NCBI GenBank assembly: GCA_016787415.1
Contig: JAEUUT010000032.1
Coordinates: 1-64,000 of the forward strand
Direction of reading: 5' to 3'
Source of the DNA: Saprospiraceae bacterium
GTDB taxonomy: Bacteria > Bacteroidota > Bacteroidia > Chitinophagales > Saprospiraceae
DNA: 64,000 nt
The translations under genes and the position numbers were made by a program. Shown piece by piece: positions 21,528 to 30,712 of the stretch. Below the pieces are notes generated by a model that was not told the origin of the DNA, ran no database searches, and was given only the letters and a program-made list of their open reading frames with translations. Each line of letters begins with the position of its first letter. The stretch's first letter is position 1.

Positions 21528-22766
21528 CTAGTTTTTAACCAGTTTCAAAGTTTCCGAACCAACTTTGGCATAATACACGCCCTTGATAAGTTGGGATGCA
21601 TCGATGGAGACTTCGTTCGAGAACACGTCTGTTGTGGAAACAACTTTACCCAGCACATCCACAATTTGAATGGTCTTCACTTGTGAATTGTCGCTGATCG
21701 TAAAATTCCACTTGTTGTTCGCGGGGTTCGGAGAAACCTTGATGTTGGAACTTGTTACTTCACTGGTGGCTACGGTTACGGCAAACGACCACTCACCTGT
21801 CGAGCGGTTAAACGTGACGTTGTACGCATTGGGAGCGGGCCATGGCACAAAAATATCGCCACCGCCGCCGTTCACACCATTCATAGCAGCACCAGTTAGT
21901 GCAAGGTTGTTGCCTCCGTTTGCACTTACATTGCAGCCAAATTGTGCAGTCCAGTCGTGGTTGTCTCTGAATTTCAGGTGGAGTTCCGCATCCGTCCAGG
22001 TTGCATTAACAACCGGCGCCCAGCCATTTTTTGTAAAAATAACGTTGTCGGTTGTCTCCAAATCCAGGTCGGTATTCCAGCCGGAGCCTGCGAAATTACC
22101 GATCATACTCACCACTACCGGCTCGAAAATGTATTCAGCCGGCCCTGTAGCGGATGGCAACACGAAATACGTGTTGTACGTGCCCGCTGGTACAGGAATG
22201 GTTGCTCCGGATACTACCGGGCCATCAGGAAAACCGCCGCCCCATTGAGCAACAACTGGTGTTGTTTCCTTAAAACTTGCATCTCCTCCAGGGAAATACA
22301 GGCTTTTTTTGAAGTAACTGGCGCCATTGGAAGTATTCATCTGAACATCGTCGCTCAAACCGCCACCACTGACCTTGACAACAGGGTTGGGGTTCACGCC
22401 TTCCGTAAATGAATATTCTTTTGTAGTTACGTTGTAAGTAACGTTCCAGAATCCCAATGTACCTACAATGTTGGAGCCACCGTTTATGGTAACTTTTCCC
22501 GAGGGAAAACCAGGTGCAGGGGTATCGGTAGAATAACCGCCGGTAGTTTCCCAGGTGCCGCCTTCGGAAAACTTCATATTGCCGTCTGCTACAATTTCAA
22601 AGTTGCTGGCAGTCCAGACAATGCCGTCAGTGGATGTTAACGCCAGGTTTCCGGGCTGATTCCAGCCACCGGTACCAGTTCCGGTAATAGTAACTTGCGT
22701 TACCTGTGCGTTCAGGGCGAAGCAGAAAAGGCTCGCCATTGCTAGATAAAATAGTCTTGCTTGCAT
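21528..22766 (-). CDS. SusE/SusF-like surface glycan-binding protein with T9SS sorting domain
   Basis: 412 residues with a signal peptide (LFYLAMASLFCFALNAQ). Three related beta-sandwich modules follow. They carry GTGTGGWNQPGNLALTSTDG, then a FWNVTYNVTTKEYSF end, and later NFAGSGWNTDLDLETTDN with the matching end YNVTFNRSTGEWSF. This pattern is typical of SusE/SusF carbohydrate-binding modules. The last 75 residues are a T9SS sorting domain (ISDNSQVKTIQIVDVLGKVV ... IKGVYYAKV). It is the first gene of the locus in transcription order, unlike the classical susCDEF order. Binding to the substrate of the GH30 locus is inferred. Confidence 0.82.
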   Translation of the reverse strand: MQARLFYLAMASLFCFALNAQVTQVTITGTGTGGWNQPGNLALTSTDGIVWTASNFEIVADGNMKFSEGGTWETTGGYSTDTPAPGFPSGKVTINGGSNIVGTLGFWNVTYNVTTKEYSFTEGVNPNPVVKVSGGGLSDDVQMNTSNGASYFKKSLYFPGGDASFKETTPVVAQWGGGFPDGPVVSGATIPVPAGTYNTYFVLPSATGPAEYIFEPVVVSMIGNFAGSGWNTDLDLETTDNVIFTKNGWAPVVNATWTDAELHLKFRDNHDWTAQFGCNVSANGGNNLALTGAAMNGVNGGGGDIFVPWPAPNAYNVTFNRSTGEWSFAVTVATSEVTSSNIKVSPNPANNKWNFTISDNSQVKTIQIVDVLGKVVSTTDVFSNEVSIDASQLIKGVYYAKVGSETLKLVKN

Positions 22767-23110
22767 GAAAATGGGTTGAGTTATTGAAAAAAAATTGAAA
22801 GCAAGCCGATAGGCACTTGCTTGGGTTAATTTCCAACAAGAGAGTACAAGTTCTATTTTACTAGTGTGATAATTTGGCTCTTTGGAGATTTTGCAGTACT
22901 AAAATCGTCGCAAATATCAAAAAATATAACAAAATATCAACACAATTGAATAAAATATTTACATCTTCTAAAATGGATCGTTCATTTTCATGTTCCGGGA
23001 TTGGCATGCATCCATAATTTTTGCGCCATGAACAAAGTAATATTTCATCCAAAAGAATGAATAAAGGCTGATTTGTAGAACCTTTACCTCCCGAAAAATC
23101 CAACTTGCCT
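22767..23110. other. Intergenic region between divergent genes
   Basis: 344 bases between the glycan locus and the symporter gene. It must hold both promoters. It is AT-rich in the middle. No clear TAnnTTTG box was found. A minus-strand frame of 94 codons here (22861-23145) overlaps the symporter start and looks like chance. Confidence 0.5.
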
Positions 23111-24025
23111 ATGCATCCGGTCGATACCCTGCAATTGCATTTCAATCCCGATCAAATGATCGTGCTGAACATCGCCATGGCTTTTCTCATGTTTGGCGTT
23201 GCGCTCGACGTGCTACCGGGCGATTTCCGCAAAGTGGTTGAGTTCCCCAAATCTGTAGCCGTGGGGCTGCTAGCGCAGTACCTGATATTTCCCCTGCTGA
23301 CGCTGGCTATTATTTATGCCTTTCATCCGCCAGTAAGTGTAGCAATGGGGATGGTGCTGGTGAGTATGTGCCCATCGGGCAATATGACGAATTTTCTGGT
23401 GCATTTTGCCCGGGCCAATGTGGCACTGTCCGTCACACTCAATGCCATCATCATCCTCTCGGCCACGGTGGTTACCCCGGCCGGCTTTTTATTCTGGTCT
23501 AAGTTTATCCCCGATTCTGCGGCGCTCCGGCAGTCGTTTGAAATCAAATTTGTGGATATGGCGCTGATTATTGTGGAGTTGATTCTGGCGCCGCTGCTGC
23601 TGGGGATGTTACTGAACCGGCATTATCCGGTAACCATTGCACGCATTCGCCCCTGGGTGCAGCGCATTTCCCTACTCATATTTTTTACCATTCTGGTGCT
23701 GGCTTTGTTTGGCAACCGCGATAATCTGGGCAATTACCTGGGTTTTGTTTTTTTGCTGGTGCTGGTACACAACGTAGTAGCCATCAGCAACGGCTATTTT
23801 CTGGGCCGCCTGGCCCGACTGCCCGAACTCGACTGTCGCACCCTGGCCTTCGAATCGGGCGTACACAATACCGCCCTGGGCCTGCTCCTGATTTTCCGTT
23901 TTTTCAACGGCCTCGGCGGCATGGCGCTTATTGCAGCCTGGTGGGGCATTTGGGATTTGGTGACGGGGCTGGGGCTGGCGGCGTATTTTAGAAGTGAGAA
24001 GCGAGAGGTGAGAGGTGAGAGGTGA
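23111..24025 (+). CDS. BASS family (bile acid:sodium symporter-like) transporter
   Basis: 304 residues with about nine to ten membrane helices. It fits the bile acid/Na+ symporter family, which in bacteria moves organic acids such as pantoate or pyruvate with Na+. Seen: MFGVALDVLPGDF near the start, the conserved MCPSGNMTNFLVHFARANVALSV sodium-site region in helices 3-4, and the second crossover region ESGVHNTALGLLL. ATG at 23111 is chosen over TTG at 23105. The last codons (REVRGER and the stop) lie inside palindrome R3. The substrate is unknown. Confidence 0.88.
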   Translation: MHPVDTLQLHFNPDQMIVLNIAMAFLMFGVALDVLPGDFRKVVEFPKSVAVGLLAQYLIFPLLTLAIIYAFHPPVSVAMGMVLVSMCPSGNMTNFLVHFARANVALSVTLNAIIILSATVVTPAGFLFWSKFIPDSAALRQSFEIKFVDMALIIVELILAPLLLGMLLNRHYPVTIARIRPWVQRISLLIFFTILVLALFGNRDNLGNYLGFVFLLVLVHNVVAISNGYFLGRLARLPELDCRTLAFESGVHNTALGLLLIFRFFNGLGGMALIAAWWGIWDLVTGLGLAAYFRSEKREVRGER

Positions 24026-24087
24026 GAGGCGTAGAGTACACGGTGTACTCTACGCCTCTCACTTCTCACCTCTCACCTCTCACCTCT
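23990..24087. repeat. Palindromic element R3, GAGAGGT heptamer arms, inside two gene ends
   Basis: The left arm (about 23990-24030) and right arm (24054-24087) are runs of GAGAGGT-type heptamers. The centre is the palindrome GTAGAGTACAC-G-GTGTACTCTAC (24031-24053), the same core as in R1. The arms supply the last codons of both convergent genes. Confidence 0.9.
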
Positions 24088-25212
24088 AACAATCTTCTGC
24101 CAGTATGCCGTTTCCCCGTCCGACACCTTTAAAAAATAAACGCCTGAAGGCAACGGAGAAGCATCCATTCGAAGCGTACCGTTTTCTGTAGGGGTGGGCG
24201 TCCATTCGGCTATTTTCCTGCCCTGAACATCTGACAGCGAGCATGTCCAGTTGCGATTTTTCCCGGCTACCGGCAAGGCCACATCGAACAAACCTGAGGT
24301 GGGGTTAGGAAAAACAAGCAACGAAGCTTCATCGGCAATTTCTTCGGTTGCAACGGCCGAACAGCCCGGCATGTAATGAAACGCATCCGAGATAGATGGG
24401 CAATTGGCATCGTTGTATTTCACATAATAGGTGCCCGCAGCCGTGGGATGGTACGACTGGCCAAAGCCGAGTATGGTAGTCTGGTTGGATGCCAGCCAGA
24501 CATTGGAGCTGTTGTAACTCGAATACAAACTGTCATTGGCGCAGGAAATAGTGGGCGGGGCAGGCGTTTCATTCACCGGAAATGACTGTCTGTATGTAGT
24601 AGTCGTTACCATTTTTGTCTTGATGACCAATTTCAATTGACTACCTGCATCGGCAAACTGGCCGCCTGTGGTGTTGGCAGGCACGTTGACCTGACCCAGA
24701 AAATCGCTGGCGCCACACCAAAATCCGTCGTCTTTATCCCACACGGTCAATGGAAATTGCTGGTGCGTGATAACGCCCGACAAGCCATAAAAAACCGGCG
24801 GCAATACCTCATCCTGCACAGGTGTGCGTACCCAGTACGGACTATTGGCCGTATAACTCAAATATTCCAGAAACAGGTCGGGGGAGCCTTCCCCCAGGCA
24901 AAAACCGCCGCCCACCCAGGAATTGGGGTGTATCTGGGTCACAATCACGGAATCAATAACGCGAAATGGCGTAGTCGATGTCACCGTCAGGCTGATGGTG
25001 TAATCCCCGGGTGTGGCATATTGAACGATGGGGGGCGCATAGGTGTCCGCCGTTGTTCCGTTGCCAAAATCCCAGTGATACGTGGTAAAAATATTGGGTG
25101 TGATGACATCGATTGGAACCGATTGGCAGGTGGGTTTTGGAACCTGAAAAAGAGGTTGGGCTTCGGCTGCTGCAACCATGCAACAGGCGATCAGAAAAAG
25201 TTGGAATCTCAT
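24073..25212 (-). CDS. Secreted PKD-domain protein with T9SS sorting domain
   Basis: 379 residues with a signal peptide (LFLIACCMVAAAEAQ). Residues 30-95 form a PKD-like fold (YHWDFGNGTTADTYAPPIVQ ... YTISLTV). A middle part with cysteines follows (GGGFCLGEGSPDLFLEYLSY, TISCANDSLYSSYNSSN). The C-terminus is a T9SS sorting domain (LLVFPNPTSGLFDVALP ... LPSGVYFLKV). Function is not recognised; PKD domains usually mediate adhesion or substrate contact. The final residues RGER and the stop are read from palindrome R3. It probably shares a transcript with the esterase-like gene 133 bases upstream. Confidence 0.8.
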   Translation of the reverse strand: MRFQLFLIACCMVAAAEAQPLFQVPKPTCQSVPIDVITPNIFTTYHWDFGNGTTADTYAPPIVQYATPGDYTISLTVTSTTPFRVIDSVIVTQIHPNSWVGGGFCLGEGSPDLFLEYLSYTANSPYWVRTPVQDEVLPPVFYGLSGVITHQQFPLTVWDKDDGFWCGASDFLGQVNVPANTTGGQFADAGSQLKLVIKTKMVTTTTYRQSFPVNETPAPPTISCANDSLYSSYNSSNVWLASNQTTILGFGQSYHPTAAGTYYVKYNDANCPSISDAFHYMPGCSAVATEEIADEASLLVFPNPTSGLFDVALPVAGKNRNWTCSLSDVQGRKIAEWTPTPTENGTLRMDASPLPSGVYFLKVSDGETAYWQKIVRGER

Positions 25213-25345
25213 GATGTTGAATTTGGATTGGGTAAGGAACTGTATGAAAACTCCTGGCCAGGCTGAAAATGGTTTTTCGGGTAAAATTGATGTGAAACGG
25301 GCAATTCAGGGCGTTTTACTCGGGATCGTAGGAAAAGACGAGTAT

Positions 25346-26746
25346 TTACAACCGGATTACTCTTGCAACACCTGAACTGCCTTTACTGTCTGTCACATGC
25401 AGCACATAAACACCAGCAGGCAAATCCAAATGGATGCTCAAATGCTGTGCGCCTGCAGACAGCCAAAGTCGGTTTTGAAGGTATGTACGCCCGGTCTGAT
25501 CTTGTATAGTGTATTGATAGGAGTCCGAAAATGGAACTTCGATGGTGGCCTCTATACTGTTGTCTGTAAAAGCCGACTGTACAACGCGAATATCCAGCCG
25601 CGCCTGTTTCGGTTCAACTACCGGAACGCTGAGCCCTGGCCCTGAAGGCAAAACATCGCACAATGGCGGCGTTTCTCCGCTACCGTCGGGACAATACGAA
25701 AGCGCAGGGCTGCGTGTCACCGATGTATGTAGCGATACATTTTCACCACAGATGACAGTTTTTATGATAAATGCAGGTATTTCTCTGAAAATTGCTTGCA
25801 AAAGCAGGCTGTCGCCAATATCGTGGCCAAACCCTTCTCCGCTGAGCAGCAGCAGATTTCCGCCCAGTTCATGCACCCGATGCGCAACGGCACATGCGCC
25901 ATACACCTGTGTCTGATAGGTGTGGCAGCAAGGTATAGCAGCATTGACGTCGTAATCGACTACCCCGTCAGCCGTTCCGTGTACCAATGCTACTGAAATA
26001 TGTTCATCGTTTATTTCTTCTGCATCAATCCAGTCGGGATTCAGGGAAGCCCCTGCCATTGGAACAACGGCTTGAATGCCTTCTACTGGATCGAGCGCTT
26101 CGCTGAGATAGTCGTTACCGGGCGTACCTGCGCCTGAAAGCACCTGCTGAATTTCATCCTGATCCAGAAAAGCAACATTCAGTGCAGTAAAAGCGCCTGC
26201 ACTATGTCCGCTCACGACGACCTGCTCGGGGTCGATGTGGTAATCTGTGGCATGTTGCTGTAGCCAGCGAATGCCGTCGTTTACGTCGACCACGGCCACA
26301 TAGGAACTGGGTACAAAGGAATATCCCCAACTGATATTGCAGGGAGAAAACACATTGGCCAGCAGGCAATCGTTGCGTTTACATAAACGATAGTCGATGG
26401 TAGCGCACACAAAGCCCATTTGGGCAAATCGCTCGGCAAAAGCGTTGAAATCGTGGTAATTGCCCGCAATAAAATACCCGCCGTGAATCAGCACCACCAG
26501 GGGGCGTTGTTCGCCCGCAGGCAGGTCGCTGGGGTAATACACCCGCAGGCGAATGTTTTCGGGAATTTCAAAAAACCATTCATCAATGGCCGGGGCTTGC
26601 TTGTACACCACGTCGTCGTACGCAACGGGGTGGTTTTCTGTAAGATACACTGTTCCATTAGAGCAGTAACCTTGCGCCTGCACGCTTCGGGCGCCTGAAA
26701 GCAAAATAATAAACAGGAACAGTAGTGTGTAAGTTGGTTTCATCAT
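25346..26746 (-). CDS. Secreted alpha/beta-hydrolase (esterase/lipase-like) with T9SS sorting domain
   Basis: 466 residues with a signal peptide (LFLFIILLSGARSVQAQ). The hydrolase core shows the oxyanion motif HGGYF (about residue 88), the nucleophile elbow GHSAG (Ser about 182), a later HGTADG carrying a candidate Asp, and EGFGHD carrying a candidate His. This is the carboxylesterase/BD-FAE-like type that cleaves esters, possibly acetyl or feruloyl groups on polysaccharide. The last 85 residues form a T9SS-type beta-sandwich (LDLPAGVYVLHVTDSKG). Cysteines are frequent, in keeping with export. The substrate is not known. Confidence 0.87.
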   Translation of the reverse strand: MMKPTYTLLFLFIILLSGARSVQAQGYCSNGTVYLTENHPVAYDDVVYKQAPAIDEWFFEIPENIRLRVYYPSDLPAGEQRPLVVLIHGGYFIAGNYHDFNAFAERFAQMGFVCATIDYRLCKRNDCLLANVFSPCNISWGYSFVPSSYVAVVDVNDGIRWLQQHATDYHIDPEQVVVSGHSAGAFTALNVAFLDQDEIQQVLSGAGTPGNDYLSEALDPVEGIQAVVPMAGASLNPDWIDAEEINDEHISVALVHGTADGVVDYDVNAAIPCCHTYQTQVYGACAVAHRVHELGGNLLLLSGEGFGHDIGDSLLLQAIFREIPAFIIKTVICGENVSLHTSVTRSPALSYCPDGSGETPPLCDVLPSGPGLSVPVVEPKQARLDIRVVQSAFTDNSIEATIEVPFSDSYQYTIQDQTGRTYLQNRLWLSAGAQHLSIHLDLPAGVYVLHVTDSKGSSGVARVIRL

Positions 26747-26920
26747 CGTCAGTCGTTTTGTTCGGATTATGAATACAAAAGTGGGGGATTGGTTGGTATC
26801 CGCACTACCCTGAAATGCGGGAAATGCAAAAAATCACGGCCTTGCCTGTTTGCGGGTAGAAGCGCCTCCCGGCTTTCCGTGATTTTGGGGCTGAGGCAGG
26901 TTCTCCTGCTCAAGGAGCGC

Positions 26921-26950
26921 TTTGAGGGCCTGTTTCTTTGTATATATTTG
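26921..26950 (+). promoter_or_regulatory. Promoter of the histidine kinase gene
   Basis: TTTG (26921-26924), an 18-base spacer and TATATTTG (26943-26950) match the -33/-7 consensus. The predicted leader is short (about 6-8 bases) and supports the ATG at 26963. Confidence 0.65.
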
Positions 26951-26962
26951 TCGTTGCGACCT

Positions 26963-28927
26963 ATGAAACGACTCTTGACATTATGTGCGGGCTTCATTCT
27001 GGCTTGTACGACTGCTTCTGCACAATCGCCGGCCTGTTTTCTGAAAGACACGGTTTTTGAAGTGCTGCACGCGCAACTGGAAGTGCTGGAAGACACCGCC
27101 AATGCGCTGGACATCCAGCAGGTGCAGCAGCACGCCTTCCAGCCAATGGAAAACCTGCCATTTGTGCGCGGTTACCGCCACGAAACGATATGGCTACGGT
27201 TCAAGGTAATCAACCAGGCCGAACAAAGCCGTTTTTTTACGGTAGAAGTGGTAAATCCGCTCATACCCCAACTTTCTTTTTATCAGGTAAACAGCCGTGG
27301 TCGGGTTGATACGGCTTTCACTACAGGCGCATCCTTTCCTTTTTCTCAGCGGCCGGTGCATCGTCGCAATTTCATGTTTCCGTTGCATCTGGAAAAAGGA
27401 GATTCCTGTCAGGTATATTTATCCATTGCGCGTGATTTTTTGCCCAATTCCAATGTGCTTATTGTGGATTACGACACCCGGGAAGGGGTTATCCGGCGCT
27501 ATGAGGACATTTTGTTGACGGTTTTTTTTGTGTTTTGTTCCCTGTATCTCATCCTGTCAGCCTTTGTGTTTTCCGTTACCCGGCAGCGTTTTCAATGGTA
27601 TTACTTTGGATATGTGCTGCTAACGGCCTGCTTTATATCGGCGTTTCTGGGACATGGATTTCAGTATATCTGGCCGGAATATCCCCGTTTGCAATTCGTA
27701 GTCCCACTGGCGCTCAACAATGTGCGCCTTATCCTCGGCATCTGGTTTTTCCAGGCGTATTTCGATTTGGCGCGCAATGCCCGACGACTCAACATTTTTT
27801 TAGGTGTGACGATCGGATTTTTCCTGCTGGCCCTGCTGGTGCAGAGCGTGTATACTGTCTGGATGCCTTTTACAGGAGTTTATGCCCAACTGATGCACGC
27901 AGGGTACGTTTTCTTTTGTGTTTATCTCTTCTTTTTCTGCCTCGTCATCATGCTATGGGCTTTAAAAGAGTTTTTCCTAAAGCGGCGCAGGCGCTCGGCA
28001 GCCCTTTTTCTCGTAGTCATTTTGAATTTTATAGGCCTTGCTACCACGTCTTTGCAAGGGCTGGGCTACAACCTGTCGGCCTGGGCGCCAGATGATATTT
28101 TTACTAAAAAACTGGTTTTTACTACCCAGACTTTCTACGTGCCCGTGCCGGTAATGGCTGCTTTCTTTTTTGAAATGTTGCTGGTATTCAACTTCTCCAT
28201 TCGGAAATTCATGCGTTTGCTGGAAAAAGACCGGCGCACTCAGATGAAAATTGCGCAGGCTCGGGAAGAAGGCCTCCAGGCATTGATTCTGGGTGTGGAA
28301 AATGAGCGCCGCCGCATTGCCCGCGAACTACACGACGGCGCCTGCGTTCAACTGGCGGCTATCAATATGCAGATAGACCACTTGCGCGACAACCTGAGCG
28401 ATCAATCCGGGCTGTCGGAACAACTCGACGCCGTCACCACAGATCTGGAAGAAACTTACCGGGAACTGCGCAGTATTTCACACGACCTGATGTCTAAAGC
28501 CCTTGAAAAAACCGACCTGCGGGTAGCATTGGAAGACCTCATCATTCGGTGTCGCAATGCCCAGCCTGGCCTCGATATTCAGTTTTTTGCAAAATTTGAT
28601 CCGGAAAAAGTAGGCCGACTGGTAAAAATTCACCTCTACCGTATCGTGCAGGAATTGATGGCCAATGTACTCAAACACGCACAGGCTACACAAACCAGCG
28701 TTCAAGTGCTGGAACACCAGGGGTTCATGCTCCTGACGGTGGAAGACAACGGGAAAGGGTTTGATACTGCTGCCAGCAACCCCTCTGATGGCATCGGGCT
28801 GGCCAATATCCGTACGCGGGTGGAAGTATTGCGCGGGACACTGCACCTGGACTCGTCAGCCGGTCGCGGCACATTCGTCAATATCAGCATACCCTGGGAC
28901 ACTATTACCACAGATCATGCTGCTTGA
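26963..28927 (+). CDS. 7TMR-DISM sensor histidine kinase (HisKA_3 type)
   Basis: 654 residues from the ATG of MKRLLTLCAGFILACTTASA. The frame is open 58 codons further upstream, but that stretch contains the promoter and no signal peptide. Layout: signal peptide, periplasmic DISMED2-like beta domain (about 20-185, with TIWLRFKVIN), seven membrane helices (about 190-400), coiled linker, HisKA_3 dimer domain with the phospho-acceptor His in ARELHDGA (His457), and HATPase_c with an N box (VQELMANVLKHA) and G boxes (VEDNGKGFD, GIGLANI). Its partner is very likely the convergent LuxR-type regulator, whose 3' end overlaps by 23 bases. Confidence 0.93.
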   Translation: MKRLLTLCAGFILACTTASAQSPACFLKDTVFEVLHAQLEVLEDTANALDIQQVQQHAFQPMENLPFVRGYRHETIWLRFKVINQAEQSRFFTVEVVNPLIPQLSFYQVNSRGRVDTAFTTGASFPFSQRPVHRRNFMFPLHLEKGDSCQVYLSIARDFLPNSNVLIVDYDTREGVIRRYEDILLTVFFVFCSLYLILSAFVFSVTRQRFQWYYFGYVLLTACFISAFLGHGFQYIWPEYPRLQFVVPLALNNVRLILGIWFFQAYFDLARNARRLNIFLGVTIGFFLLALLVQSVYTVWMPFTGVYAQLMHAGYVFFCVYLFFFCLVIMLWALKEFFLKRRRRSAALFLVVILNFIGLATTSLQGLGYNLSAWAPDDIFTKKLVFTTQTFYVPVPVMAAFFFEMLLVFNFSIRKFMRLLEKDRRTQMKIAQAREEGLQALILGVENERRRIARELHDGACVQLAAINMQIDHLRDNLSDQSGLSEQLDAVTTDLEETYRELRSISHDLMSKALEKTDLRVALEDLIIRCRNAQPGLDIQFFAKFDPEKVGRLVKIHLYRIVQELMANVLKHAQATQTSVQVLEHQGFMLLTVEDNGKGFDTAASNPSDGIGLANIRTRVEVLRGTLHLDSSAGRGTFVNISIPWDTITTDHAA

Positions 28928-29564
28928 GAAATTCGCCTACTTCGTAGCGGCTGGATGCGCCTGTTTTGGCGCGGATGTTTTTGATATGACTTTCCACCGT
29001 ATCCTCGCTAATAAACAGGGCGCCTGCAATTTCCCGGATGGCTGCTCCTTTCACATAAACACGCGCTACTTCCAGTTCGCGTGGTGTAAGAACTGATTTT
29101 GGCATTTTGGGCGCGGGCTGCACTACGGCTTGAATAAGTTCCCGCAATGCTGTCCGATCCAGGTAATATTGGCCGTTTGCTACCTGCTGGATGGCCTGAA
29201 TCAGTTCGTTTTTGCTTACTTCTTTGGAAACGTAACCCAGGGCCCCCTTTTGCAGCGACTCCCGGATGACCGACATATCGCAACTGACACTGAGCATCAG
29301 CACGCCCACTTCGGGAAATTCCTCTCTGATAATGCGGCAGGCTTCTCCCCCATCCAAGGGGCGCCCCCTGAAAAAATAGTCCATCAGAACTACATCGGGT
29401 GGCTGTTGTCGAATGAGTTCAAGTGCATCCTCCGCGCTCCGCGCACTCCACACAACTTCTACCACATCGCGGGCGTTGCTGAGCAAGGCGCTCAGGCTTT
29501 CGATAAACAATTCCTGGTCGTCTGCCAGGCCAATTGTAATAGGAGCAATACTGGTCTCGGGCAT
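28905..29564 (-). CDS. NarL/LuxR family response regulator
   Basis: 219 residues. The receiver domain (about 9-125) has acidic residues at 15-16, phospho-Asp62 in VVLMDYFF and the conserved Lys in VSKEVSKNEL. The LuxR-type HTH (about 155-219) shows LTPRELEVARVYVKGAAIRE, IAGALFISEDTVESHIKNIR and KTGASSRYEV. It is the likely partner of the HisKA_3 kinase on the other strand. The two genes face each other and their last 23 bases overlap, an uncommon layout for a two-component pair. Confidence 0.95.
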   Translation of the reverse strand: MPETSIAPITIGLADDQELFIESLSALLSNARDVVEVVWSARSAEDALELIRQQPPDVVLMDYFFRGRPLDGGEACRIIREEFPEVGVLMLSVSCDMSVIRESLQKGALGYVSKEVSKNELIQAIQQVANGQYYLDRTALRELIQAVVQPAPKMPKSVLTPRELEVARVYVKGAAIREIAGALFISEDTVESHIKNIRAKTGASSRYEVGEFLKQHDLW

Positions 29565-29633
29565 AGGCGTGGTGTTTTCCTGTGCGAATATGCCATTTTT
29601 TGGTCAAATCATAAAAGAAGGGCATAAAACGGG

Positions 29634-29641
29634 TACTTTTG
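29634..29641 (+). promoter_or_regulatory. -7 element of the TPR lipoprotein gene
   Basis: TACTTTTG matches TAnnTTTG, 38 bases before the ATG at 29680. Confidence 0.5.
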
Positions 29642-29679
29642 CAAACTTTTTCAAGTTTTTACAAGCAAAAACCCAAGCT

Positions 29680-30699
29680 ATGACACACCGCTACTGCCTG
29701 CTCTGTCTTTCCTTGTTCCTTTTGTGGGCATGCAACAATGATCCTGAAAAAAGCGCCCCTGCAACTCAAAATGGTCAGGACCCCGCTCTTGCCAAACTGA
29801 ATGATTTAGTAGCCCGGAACCCCAACAACGACTCCATCCTGTATTTGCGGGCACGGGCTTACTACGAACTGGATGCCTACGACGAGGCCATACGCGACTT
29901 ATCAAAAGCCATCCAGATCGACTCCATGCAGCCCGCCTATTATCACCTGCTGGGCGACGCCCTGCTGGATTATGCGCGCCCGGGCGACTCCAAACGCGCG
30001 CTCGATGTAATGGAACTGGCAGTACAACGTTTTCCCACACGATACGCGACGCTGCTGAAACTCAGCGAATTTCAGTTGATTGTACGCCAACACAGCGAAG
30101 CGCTCAAAACGCTGGATAAAATTCTGCAACGCGACCCGCAAAACGCAGAAGCCTTCTTTATGGCCGGCCGCATCGCACTCGATAAAGGAGATACCACTAA
30201 TGCCATCGCTTCCTTGAAGAAATCGACGCAGTTCGACGCAGGTCACCTCGATGCCTGGATGTTTCTCGGGCGTATTTTTGTCAATCGAAACAACCCTGCC
30301 GCCTTGCAGTATTTCGACAATGTGCTCCGGCTCGACTCCACTAACCTGGAAGCACGCGAATACAAGGGCATTTTTTACAAAAAAACCGGCAATTTTGAAA
30401 AAGCCTTCGAGGCGTACCGCGATATCATCGTGCGAAACCCAGATTATTCGAATGCCTATTTCGATCTGGGTGTCATTTATCTCGAACTGGATTCTCTCAA
30501 CCAGGCATACAGCAATTTCGATATTGCCACCAAAACTGATCCCTTGTTTGTAAAGGCTTATTACTACCGCGGATTGTGTTCGGAAATGAAAGGCAACAAA
30601 GAGGCCGCTATTGCCGATTACAAACAAGCCAATGGCATGTCGCCGGACTATCTGGAAGCCAAAGAAGCACTGGTGCGTCTGGGGCAGAAAGCGGAGTAG
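29680..30699 (+). CDS. TPR-repeat lipoprotein
   Basis: 339 residues from the ATG of MTHRYCLLCLSLFLLWACNN, a clear lipoprotein signal. The frame is open further upstream, but that part overlaps the divergent regulator and its promoter. About eight TPR units fill residues 45-330 (for example AYYELDAYDEAIRDLSKAIQ, FYKKTGNFEKAFEAYRDIIV and YYYRGLCSEMKGNKEAAIAD). It is probably an envelope scaffold protein for complex assembly. Specific partners are not known. Palindrome R4 follows 13 bases after the stop. Confidence 0.88.
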   Translation: MTHRYCLLCLSLFLLWACNNDPEKSAPATQNGQDPALAKLNDLVARNPNNDSILYLRARAYYELDAYDEAIRDLSKAIQIDSMQPAYYHLLGDALLDYARPGDSKRALDVMELAVQRFPTRYATLLKLSEFQLIVRQHSEALKTLDKILQRDPQNAEAFFMAGRIALDKGDTTNAIASLKKSTQFDAGHLDAWMFLGRIFVNRNNPAALQYFDNVLRLDSTNLEAREYKGIFYKKTGNFEKAFEAYRDIIVRNPDYSNAYFDLGVIYLELDSLNQAYSNFDIATKTDPLFVKAYYYRGLCSEMKGNKEAAIADYKQANGMSPDYLEAKEALVRLGQKAE

Positions 30700-30712
30700 G
30701 GAGGGCGGTTGA

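Noticed and set aside
22861-23145. 94-codon minus-strand frame between the glycan locus and the symporter
   Set aside because: It overlaps the symporter start, has no recognisable domain or promoter and looks like a chance frame.
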